Source: an uncultured Bacteroidota bacterium (GTDB lineage Bacteria; Bacteroidota; Bacteroidia; Chitinophagales; Chitinophagaceae). From it: a stretch of DNA of 7,179 bases. Shown here one piece after another: positions 1 through 5,809 of this stretch (its first letter is position 1; every line of letters starts with the position of its first letter). Under the pieces are notes generated by a model, which was not told the origin of the DNA, did not search any database, and saw only the letters and a list, made by a program, of their open reading frames with translations. The position numbers and the translations under genes were made by a program. The stretch is from contig CAIWHI010000495.1 in the NCBI GenBank assembly GCA_903912435.1, positions 1 to 7,179 of the forward strand. The letters are read 5' to 3'.

Positions 1-24
1 AATGACAGTAGAATAATTAGCCAA

Positions 25-108
25 TTAATCCCCTGAAAATGCCCGCATAATTAATGATGCAAATAGCCGAAAGGAAATAAAACCAAGATATTCCCAATAC
101 ATTTTCAT
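25..108 (-). CDS. possible 27-residue small ORF, unsupported
   Basis: On the minus strand an ATG at 108 opens a 27-codon frame ending with TAA at 25-27. It would encode a short, aromatic and hydrophobic peptide (begins MKMYWEYLGF, ends RAFSGD). An AGGGGAG sequence lies 5 bases upstream of the ATG, a good Shine-Dalgarno match but one of limited weight, since Bacteroidota use such sites little. I do not recognise the peptide. It could be a real small membrane-associated protein, the remnant of a larger gene, or chance; chance is the default. Confidence 0.15.
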   Translation of the reverse strand: MKMYWEYLGFISFRLFASLIMRAFSGD

Positions 109-218
109 ATTATCTCCCCTAAAAATTTTTTTTCATCGTTTTTGTGAATAACTTTATTGCCAATAGTGTGGATAATCAAAATAATTCAGGATATTTTTTC
201 AAAGCCATAGATAATATG

Positions 219-248
219 TTGCTTTGAAACCTGATTTTTTTAATTTTA
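219..248 (+). promoter_or_regulatory. weak Bacteroidota-type promoter candidate for the ferritin-like operon
   Basis: TTG at 219-221 is followed after 19 bases by TAATTTTA at 241-248, one mismatch from the TAnnTTTG -7 element. The spacing falls in the 17-23 range reported for Flavobacterium promoters. A second near-match, TAAATTTT at 298-305, lies directly before the ATG but has no -33 partner. In such AT-rich DNA single near-matches are expected by chance. Confidence 0.2.
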
Positions 249-309
249 GGCCGGTTTTGAAAAATACTGTGTCGCAGACTGATTGTTCCCGAATTTTTAA
301 ATTTTAATT

Positions 310-1002
310 ATGGAAATATTGAAGGCACCTGAAACTCATCAGGTGGAAGAAATGGGTAAAGGCTTTGATGTATCCCGCCGCCGTTTTTTACAACTGGCAG
401 GTGGACTAACCGGGGCTGGTATTGTTTTGGCTTCGTGCCAGGGCAGAACGCCGGGTTCTGATGTTTATATTGGTGAGGGTGATGTTGCATTGCTCAACTA
501 CATTTATATTTTACAACAGTTGGAAGCATTTTTCTATACTCAAGCTGTTGCCACACCTTACTATGGATTGAACCAGAGCGAATCAGATTGCCTTACAGAC
601 CTTCGCGACCAGGAAATTGCACACAGGGAGTATATCAAAACCCTATTGGGAACAAGTGCCATACCTAATATTGTGATCAATTTTTCAAATACCACTTTTG
701 CCGACCGTACCAGTGTTATATCAAGCGCAGCAGCTTTGGAAGATTTGGTGGTTACCGGTCTCCTTGGTGCTGCTGCACTTTTCAAAAATACTGATTATGC
801 ATTGGCAGTGAGCAAGATGGTGACTGTAGAAGCAAGACATTCGGCTTATTTCCGCGATTTGGTCAATTATAATTCATTTGGAAGCAGTAGTGCTGTAAGC
901 ACAATCAATGGTATAGATATTGCTAATTCACCATCTGCGGTTCTAAGCCTTGCTCAGGCTTACATCCAAACTAAATTTGACTCGTCAAAACTACCTTCCT
1001 AA
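310..1002 (+). CDS. ferritin-like (Ferritin_2-type) Tat lipoprotein
   Basis: This 230-residue protein looks like an exported four-helix ferritin-like protein of the type related to plant desiccation-related proteins. Residues 22-27 (SRRRFL) form a twin-arginine motif, followed by a hydrophobic stretch and a lipobox LASC ending at Cys43, so the mature protein is probably a lipid-anchored, Tat-exported protein. The ligand pattern is complete: Glu72 (helix 1), Glu102-x-x-His105 (helix 2), Glu144 (helix 3) and Glu174-x-x-His177 (helix 4), as expected for a di-iron centre. Substrate and activity cannot be read from the sequence; oxidase, metal-binding or stress roles are all possible. The ATG at 310 gives a long region before the arginines, similar in length to that of the next gene. 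Met15 (352), preceded by AGGTGGAAGAA, is an alternative start. It is probably co-transcribed with the paralogue 83 bases downstream. Confidence 0.85.
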   Translation: MEILKAPETHQVEEMGKGFDVSRRRFLQLAGGLTGAGIVLASCQGRTPGSDVYIGEGDVALLNYIYILQQLEAFFYTQAVATPYYGLNQSESDCLTDLRDQEIAHREYIKTLLGTSAIPNIVINFSNTTFADRTSVISSAAALEDLVVTGLLGAAALFKNTDYALAVSKMVTVEARHSAYFRDLVNYNSFGSSSAVSTINGIDIANSPSAVLSLAQAYIQTKFDSSKLPS

Positions 1003-1047
1003 GTCTGTTGCACAGCATCAGGATATGATTTGTTTGGCTTAAACATA

Positions 1048-1065
1048 AATTCTTAAGTAAGAATT
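1048..1065. repeat. perfect 8-bp inverted repeat between the two ferritin-like genes
   Basis: AATTCTTA and TAAGAATT are exact reverse complements separated by AG, in the 83-base gap, 20 bases before the next ATG. It could be an operator-like dyad or a weak RNA hairpin just upstream of the start. It lacks GC pairs and a following T-run, so it is not a convincing terminator. Confidence 0.5.
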
Positions 1066-1085
1066 AAAGGACAAAAACAACAACA

Positions 1086-1988
1086 ATGAATTTCAGTAAT
1101 ATTATCAGTCAGATTGAAAAAACAGACCCTAAGGCTTACCAGGAAGTGAGTGGTCGCAGGAGTTTGTTGAAAAATTTTGGTAGCAAAGTTGCGATTGCAG
1201 CCCTACCTCTTGCTTTCGGCACCATGTTCAACAAGGCAAGCGCAAAAACAACTACTACCACTTTAGTTGATGCTTTAAACACCCTACTGGAATTAAAATA
1301 TTTCGAATACAACTACTTTCATACAGCCAATAATACAGGTGCTTTAATACCCGGTAGTCCGGGTTTGGCAGGTAACGACCTTGATGGATTCTTGTCAATA
1401 GAATCGCACCTGAAATTGCAGATTGCATTTTTACAGAATAATATTACCCAGTTATCAGGTACACCATTTGTCCCTAAGCATTACAATGGCAGTGCGCTAA
1501 ATCCATTGTTTGTTCCTGCTGCCTACGATTTCACAGCGGGCAATACCTATCTTGTTTTTTCAAATTATACTACCTTCCTTATAATAGGCCAATTGTTTTG
1601 TGATGCAGGCGTACATATGATTTTAGGATTTATGTCACAGTTTTTGGGCAATAGCACCTTGCTTACCCAAATGCTGGAAATGCAATGCACCGAAGCACGC
1701 CACGCTGCGCATATTCGCCTGGTGCGCAGGAATATGGGTATTGCGGTGAATGCCGATTACCCTGCCCCATGGATTACCAACAATGTACCACCATCATCAG
1801 TACCGGTAGACAGGTTCCAACCATGGTATGCAGGTGAAGAAAATGTGACACAGAGCGGTATCTTTATTACCACCCTTGCCGATGTGCCGGCAGGTGGTAC
1901 GGTGCCAAAAATATCTGCAACAGCAGCTTTTGATGAGCCAATGGATGCAGCAACATTAACTACATTAATGGCTCCCTTCAAACTTTAA
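1086..1988 (+). CDS. ferritin-like (Ferritin_2-type) exported protein with an altered ligand set
   Basis: This 300-residue paralogue of the preceding gene has a twin-arginine-like signal (GRRSLLK at residues 23-29), a hydrophobic segment to about residue 48 and a likely signal peptidase I site after Ala51-Ser-Ala53. It is therefore predicted to be soluble outside the inner membrane. The helical core covers about residues 58-215. Glu74 (helix 1) and Glu203-x-x-His206 (TEARH, helix 4) are kept. By hand alignment the helix 2 E-x-x-H is Leu109-x-x-Gln112 and the helix 3 Glu is Cys172, so the di-iron site seems incomplete; Glu106 or His108 might compensate. A C-terminal tail of about 85 residues ends in FDEPMD...PFKL, a tail style I associate with this family. 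The ATG is preceded by an A-rich leader (ACAAAAACAACAACA), typical of Bacteroidota starts without a Shine-Dalgarno. Transcription probably ends at the hairpin just downstream. Confidence 0.83.
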   Translation: MNFSNIISQIEKTDPKAYQEVSGRRSLLKNFGSKVAIAALPLAFGTMFNKASAKTTTTTLVDALNTLLELKYFEYNYFHTANNTGALIPGSPGLAGNDLDGFLSIESHLKLQIAFLQNNITQLSGTPFVPKHYNGSALNPLFVPAAYDFTAGNTYLVFSNYTTFLIIGQLFCDAGVHMILGFMSQFLGNSTLLTQMLEMQCTEARHAAHIRLVRRNMGIAVNADYPAPWITNNVPPSSVPVDRFQPWYAGEENVTQSGIFITTLADVPAGGTVPKISATAAFDEPMDAATLTTLMAPFKL

Positions 1989-2007
1989 ATAGCCTTCTAA
2001 AATCATA

Positions 2008-2056
2008 AAACCGGCCTGGAATGAATCATTGATTTATTCCAGGCCGGTTTGTTTTT
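2008..2056 (+). terminator. strong intrinsic terminator after the ferritin-like operon
   Basis: The arms 2008-2022 (AAACCGGCCTGGAAT) and 2036-2050 are perfect reverse complements, and pairing continues inward through a G-U pair to a 20-bp stem with the 3-base loop ATT at 2028-2030. GTTTTT follows at 2051-2056. It lies 20 bases past the stop of the second ferritin-like gene. Read on the minus strand the hairpin is followed by TTTTATGATTTT, so it may also stop transcripts of the convergent glycosyltransferase gene ending at 2242. No gene is seen between 2057 and 2241. Confidence 0.87.
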
Positions 2057-2241
2057 GGTTTAAAAAAGTGACTACTTAGAGATGATGGCAAAATAAAGTA
2101 TATCAATTTCGATGACTACGTTTCTTTTATGCCGGGCGAAATACCGGAAGCTTTCGCAGGGGCGAATAATGCATTATATAAGGTCTTTTGCAACAGCGCA
2201 GAAATGGAACAGAATTAGTGAAATTAGGATACTTTATTTTA

Positions 2242-3423
2242 TCATCTTCCCTTACCTAATATCACACCTCTATAAAAATCATCAAATACAGTTTCGTCAA
2301 AATGGGTCTTGGCGAAATCGTAAGCTTTTTTGCCCAAATCCCTTTTAAGCACAGGATCATTAATTAATTGGTCCAAATACCCTATTGATTGTTCTATAAT
2401 TGCTTGTTCATCTGTTTCATAGACCAGAAAACCACTTTTTCCATTTTCGATATAATCTGGTATACCGCCCACAGCAGTTGATACCACCACCTTTCCTCTG
2501 GCCATCATATCCATTACCACAATAGGCAAACCCTCATAAGCCGAAGTCAATAATAAAACATCAGACCTTGCATAAACCTTTTCCAGTTGGGTCTTATCCA
2601 GGTTGCCATAAAGGGTGGTATATTTTTGTATTTCCTCCGGCACTATTTTTTCCACATCACCCACAAATGAGATATGTACTTTTTTACCAGCTTCATGCAT
2701 CCTTTTTGCGATCTCGGCAATGAGGTAAACCCTCTTTTGTGGTGCCCCCCTGCCCACAAATACCACCTCTAGTTGCGGGTTGTGAACCGGGTGGTAATGC
2801 GGAATAAAAATTTTATTATCTATAAACTTCAGCTTGTCGAAATACTTTTGGGGCAGGTTGTTTGATCTATACAGGTTTTCTGCCTCCCGCATTATTTGCG
2901 GGGTGCTAAAAATGCGCAAATCAATATAGTCGATGAAAGCCTGGGTGAAATTGAACCAGGTATTGAGGTGTATGAGTTCGATACATTTTGTACCCTTTTT
3001 TACATGTGGTATTATTTTGTAGAAATATAAACTCTCCCCACCAAAAACCACAGGATTATCGGCCTTATTAATCAAGGCAGCCAATACACCCCTAAAGAAG
3101 AAGTTGACAAAATGAAAGAGTTTATTATCTATATATCGATGCAAATCTAAAACCCTTACACCCTCAATGTCAAAAAGTTTCCTGAACTCATTATTCTTAG
3201 GTTTCTTTGAAAAAATAACCAATGGCTTTGCTTCTTTGATACATGCAGCAATTTCGGCATTCACCTTTACAGAACCACCAATATCAGCCGAAGGGTAGAA
3301 AAGGAAAATATGGTGTTGCGTACTTAATGTAAATAGATAACCGGCCAGCTTACCCAATAGCACAAAAGGAAACATAAGGGCAAGTTCAATATTTCGCTTT
3401 ATTAATGCCTGTTTATAAGTCAT
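2242..3423 (-). CDS. GT4-type (GT-B fold) glycosyltransferase
   Basis: This 393-residue protein should transfer a sugar from an activated nucleotide sugar to a glycan or lipid acceptor at the cytoplasmic side of the membrane. The C-terminal Rossmann half is clear: FVGRGAPQKR at 222-231 (the usual GR...K donor-binding loop), SFVGD at 252-256, then SAYEGLP at 294-300 followed by VVMDMMARG, VGGIPDYI and GFLV, as in Glycos_transf_1 proteins. The E-x7-E motif reads Glu297-x7-Asp305, a conservative change at the second acidic position. The N-terminal half has a glycine-rich acceptor loop (DIGGSVKVN, 47-55) and hydrophobic stretches near 13-34 that suggest membrane association. The donor and acceptor cannot be predicted. 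Its ATG lies inside the 3' end of the epimerase gene (11-base overlap, AGGTA just before the ATG), suggesting translational coupling. A promoter match within that upstream gene could also drive it alone. Confidence 0.92.
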   Translation of the reverse strand: MTYKQALIKRNIELALMFPFVLLGKLAGYLFTLSTQHHIFLFYPSADIGGSVKVNAEIAACIKEAKPLVIFSKKPKNNEFRKLFDIEGVRVLDLHRYIDNKLFHFVNFFFRGVLAALINKADNPVVFGGESLYFYKIIPHVKKGTKCIELIHLNTWFNFTQAFIDYIDLRIFSTPQIMREAENLYRSNNLPQKYFDKLKFIDNKIFIPHYHPVHNPQLEVVFVGRGAPQKRVYLIAEIAKRMHEAGKKVHISFVGDVEKIVPEEIQKYTTLYGNLDKTQLEKVYARSDVLLLTSAYEGLPIVVMDMMARGKVVVSTAVGGIPDYIENGKSGFLVYETDEQAIIEQSIGYLDQLINDPVLKRDLGKKAYDFAKTHFDETVFDDFYRGVILGKGR

Positions 3424-4111
3424 TACCTGAATAGTATTTTTCTAATAGGTTTGCAAGGTAATCTTTTCCAAAACTAATAGATAGTTCAGCAAAAATCAAA
3501 CGTATTTTCATAATATTTATTGGGTATTCGCTGCCCTTATTGACAGGCGTAAAATTAGCCTTCCTACCCAGGTATTGCTCTATTGAATTAATTATATCCA
3601 ACACCTTATAATTTTCAGGATTGGCAATATTCACAATTTCATTGTGGTAAATACCATTGCGGAGTATATGATTAACCACCTCATAAAAATCGTCTACATC
3701 AATCAGGTTTCTTGATGCATCAACCCATAGGTTAAAATGACTGCCGTCTTTGATGCTTTTCAAGAAAAAATTAAGAATTGTATTGTTGTTCACCGACTTA
3801 CCTACCAGGTTAGATACCCTGAGAATCAGATAATTAGCCACATTTGCTTCTATATAGGCCTCTACTTTTAGTTTGTGAATAACATAGTGGGAAGTGCGCT
3901 CTGATGGGTCATAAACACTTGTAGTACTCAAATAGACAAACGTCTTATTTGGGTGGTCTTTTATAGTACTTTCCAACAAGGTAATTTCCCGTTGATAGTC
4001 AGCCGGATTGGTGCTTTTGGAGTTAGAAACACCAGAGGCAAATACAAGCACGGCATCATTATCTACATAATCACTAAAACGCTTTGCTACCATGCCTGTG
4101 CCAACGACCAT
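3413..4111 (-). CDS. short NAD-dependent epimerase/dehydratase (extended SDR)
   Basis: This 232-residue protein resembles nucleotide-sugar epimerases, dehydratases or reductases. Visible features in order are a Rossmann glycine motif GTGMVA (4-9), FASGVSNS (24-31) at the position of the NAD-side loop, STTSVYD (62-68) with the catalytic Ser/Thr, and the catalytic Tyr76-x3-Lys80 (YVIHK). LRVSNLVG (97-104) and LIDVDDF (136-142) follow, both typical of extended SDRs. It is shorter than the roughly 300 residues usual for the family. Only three residues precede the first glycine, so beta strand 1 is nearly missing with this start. The same frame stays open upstream (residues GEIVY) to a TGA at 4136-4138, without an ATG. 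The overlap with the glycosyltransferase gene suggests a shared glycan pathway; the product sugar is unknown. No clear promoter was seen in the 135-base gap upstream. Confidence 0.87.
   Translation of the reverse strand: MVVGTGMVAKRFSDYVDNDAVLVFASGVSNSKSTNPADYQREITLLESTIKDHPNKTFVYLSTTSVYDPSERTSHYVIHKLKVEAYIEANVANYLILRVSNLVGKSVNNNTILNFFLKSIKDGSHFNLWVDASRNLIDVDDFYEVVNHILRNGIYHNEIVNIANPENYKVLDIINSIEQYLGRKANFTPVNKGSEYPINIMKIRLIFAELSISFGKDYLANLLEKYYSGNDL
3469..3500 (-). promoter_or_regulatory. internal Bacteroidota-type promoter match before the glycosyltransferase
   Basis: On the minus strand TTTG (3500-3497), 20 bases, then TAGTTTTG (3476-3469) fit the -33/-7 consensus TTG-N17-23-TAnnTTTG exactly. 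It lies inside the 3' end of the epimerase gene and about 45 bases before the glycosyltransferase ATG, leaving room for a leader of roughly 40 bases. It overlaps codons for a conserved-looking LIFAELSISFG segment, so it may be chance. Confidence 0.4.
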
Positions 4112-4246
4112 ATATACAATTTCACCGCAAAATAGTCAAAATCGGGGGAATATGGGTGAAGGGTGTGGAAAATCAATCGTGTACAAATACCAGAATCAGA
4201 ATACCCTGAATTTTAGAATTTTCAGAATTACAATTTTGCAATCTGA

Positions 4247-5608
4247 TTACAATTTACTTATTATTTCCCTTATCGACTGCCCATCTCTACCCTCTAATTC
4301 AAGTATATAAATCCCATGAACAAATGAATGAAACGATATCTGATTATCACCCTTCACTAATTGCCCTGATAAAAGCAGCTCTCCAGTTAATGAAACTATT
4401 CTATAAGCACTTTTATCAACAACATTATTTATATTAAGATAATCACAGTCGATTAGAGGATTGGGAAATATTGTAACATGAAATTTAGGGGCAAATGGTA
4501 CACTTACCAGTTGTCCGTTTTTGCTCACTTTTCTTACACAACTATTAGTCCTATCAGCAATATATACGTTATCACTATCATCTATAGCTATACCTCTGGG
4601 ATCATGTAGCTTAGCTAAGGTTGCCGGGCCACCATCACCACTAAAACCACCACCTAAAATAGAACCCGCAGGAACTGTACCAGAACCTGCATAAGTACTT
4701 ATTCTTCCATTAGTATCAATTTTACGGATTCTCTGGTTCCGGCGGTCAGAAAAAAACACTTCACCAGCCTTATTTACGGCTATACCATTTGCTTCACCAA
4801 TATGGGCATCAGTAGCCATGCCACCATCACCTGAAAAACCTCCGGGTATTGTAGTATCACAACCAGCAAAGCGGTAAATATAACCAGATGGCCTGATAAC
4901 CCTAATTATAGGATATGGGCCACAGCCCACATACAAATTACCATTTGTATCATTGGTAAGACAGGAAATTTTAGTCAAACCTGCTGAAGAGGCTGGGCCA
5001 TTATCACCCAAATTGGAAACAATACCACTACCTGCAAAAGTTGAGATTATTCCTTGTGTGTCAACTTTACGTATAACACCATATTGAGAGTCCCCAATAT
5101 ACAAATTCCCCCATTTATCAATAGTAATTGCTTCATTTACAAATGACGCCAAAGTGGCAGCACTGCCATCTCCACTATAGCCAAGAATTCCATTACCTGC
5201 AATAGTATTTATTATTCCATTTGTATCAATTTTACGAATACGCCCATACTCAGATACATATATACATCCATTTCTATCTGATGCTAAATAAACAACTCCA
5301 TTTAAAGATGCTATACTTGCCGGACCTCCATCGCCTGAACTGGCAAATACCGAAGTGCCTGCTACCCTACTGATAATACCATTGGTATCAATAACCCTTA
5401 TATATTTATTAAAGTCATCGCCTATATATACGCTGCCTTTAATGTCAATAGCTATACAGGAGGGAAAAGTTAAGCCAGCATTGGTGGCAAAGCCACCATC
5501 ACCAAAAGACCCCCAATATGGCGGCGTTCCAGCATAGGTTGTTATTACCTGGGCATTACCTTTAAAACTTGTAACGAATGCGAAAATGCATATCAAAAAG
5601 GTTTTCAT
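4247..5608 (-). CDS. secreted NHL-repeat beta-propeller with T9SS sorting domain
   Basis: This 453-residue protein has a classical signal peptide (residues 1-19, cleavage likely between Ala19 and Gln20). Six tandem NHL-type repeats fill residues 21-365. Each combines an AG motif (26, 83, 137, 192, 248, 307), a SGDGGPAT-like loop (36, 91, 145, 200, 259, 323), a GIAID/GNLYIGD strand pair and an IRKIDTNG-like end. Six repeats match a closed six-bladed propeller. Residues about 374-453 form a type A T9SS C-terminal domain: FPNP at 381-384, then GIYILELEG (432-440) and a basic end. This predicts export through the outer membrane and cleavage or cell-surface attachment. No catalytic domain is present; binding of a glycan, peptide or protein partner is the likeliest role, and the ligand is unknown. 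It stands alone, with 135 bases to the next gene and 201 bases to surE. Confidence 0.92.
   Translation of the reverse strand: MKTFLICIFAFVTSFKGNAQVITTYAGTPPYWGSFGDGGFATNAGLTFPSCIAIDIKGSVYIGDDFNKYIRVIDTNGIISRVAGTSVFASSGDGGPASIASLNGVVYLASDRNGCIYVSEYGRIRKIDTNGIINTIAGNGILGYSGDGSAATLASFVNEAITIDKWGNLYIGDSQYGVIRKVDTQGIISTFAGSGIVSNLGDNGPASSAGLTKISCLTNDTNGNLYVGCGPYPIIRVIRPSGYIYRFAGCDTTIPGGFSGDGGMATDAHIGEANGIAVNKAGEVFFSDRRNQRIRKIDTNGRISTYAGSGTVPAGSILGGGFSGDGGPATLAKLHDPRGIAIDDSDNVYIADRTNSCVRKVSKNGQLVSVPFAPKFHVTIFPNPLIDCDYLNINNVVDKSAYRIVSLTGELLLSGQLVKGDNQISFHSFVHGIYILELEGRDGQSIREIISKL
4514..5548 (-). repeat. six tandem degenerate repeats coding for NHL blades
   Basis: Six units of about 55-60 codons encode residues 21-365. 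Each unit repeats the order AG-x-G, SGDGGPAT-like, GIAID-like, NLYIGD-like, IRKIDTNG-like. Units 2, 3 and 5 are closest to the consensus. Unit 4 is the most diverged, with VIRPSG in place of KIDTNG and several cysteines nearby (216, 229, 250). The repeats are clear in protein and only weakly similar in DNA, so they look old rather than freshly duplicated. Confidence 0.85.
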
Positions 5609-5707
5609 AGCTATCTGGTATTTAGCTTATTAAAATAGAGGTTATCCATTATGGACAATTTAATATGGTACCCACATGATTACAGCAATAAATTAGTGAC
5701 CTCATAT

Positions 5708-5734
5708 CAAATATACGAATTATTCAATTACAAA
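5708..5734 (-). promoter_or_regulatory. candidate promoter 1 for the NHL gene
   Basis: On the minus strand TATATTTG (5715-5708) matches the TAnnTTTG element exactly. TTTG (5734-5731) lies 15 bases upstream, a little closer than the usual 17-23. It would give a leader of roughly 95 bases before the ATG at 5608. Confidence 0.3.
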
Positions 5735-5762
5735 ATTGGCATAGGTAATCATTTAGGCTGCT

Positions 5763-5789
5763 CAAAGCTAAATACATTCGAAACATCAA
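5763..5789 (-). promoter_or_regulatory. candidate promoter 2 for the NHL gene
   Basis: On the minus strand TAGCTTTG (5770-5763) is another exact TAnnTTTG match, with TTG (5789-5787) 16 bases upstream, just outside the usual spacing. It lies 55 bases behind candidate 1, in the gap between surE and the NHL gene. Tandem start sites are possible, but one or both may be chance in this AT-rich gap. Confidence 0.25.
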
Positions 5790-5809
5790 TAACTAATAAC
5801 CATTACCTC

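Larger units (their letters stand above)
1..309. other. AT-rich intergenic region upstream of the ferritin-like operon
   Basis: No convincing gene is visible here. The stretch is very rich in A and T, with a run of A then T around 121-133. All three plus-strand frames are closed by frequent stops. It probably carries the control region of the downstream ferritin-like genes; a weak promoter-like pair is listed separately. A 10-base string, AGGCCGGTTT at 248-257, recurs exactly in the right arm of the terminator at 2041-2050, but has no good partner arm here. Confidence 0.6.

Noticed and set aside
248..257. AGGCCGGTTT upstream of the ferritin-like genes, identical to the terminator right arm at 2041-2050, as a flanking repeat of a mobile unit
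   Set aside because: Only 10 bases are shared, the neighbouring bases differ, and no transposase, target duplication or inverted end is visible.
2112..2348. 78-codon plus-strand ORF between the terminator and the glycosyltransferase
   Set aside because: It overlaps about 100 bases of the well-supported glycosyltransferase 3' end in antisense, has no recognisable motif or start signal, and its composition looks like chance.
4110..4117. TA repeat at the epimerase start as a phase-variation switch
   Set aside because: Three TA units are too few for frequent slippage, so a hypervariable switch is not supported, although an isolated indel remains possible.
4092..4310. 72-codon plus-strand ORF across the gap upstream of the epimerase
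   Set aside because: It is antisense to the start of the epimerase gene and the end of the NHL gene, low in complexity and without any family resemblance.
4514..5548. Possible CRISPR or satellite array suggested by recurring short strings
   Set aside because: The recurrence follows the NHL protein repeats in one long frame; the DNA copies are degenerate and there are no uniform repeats with unique spacers.
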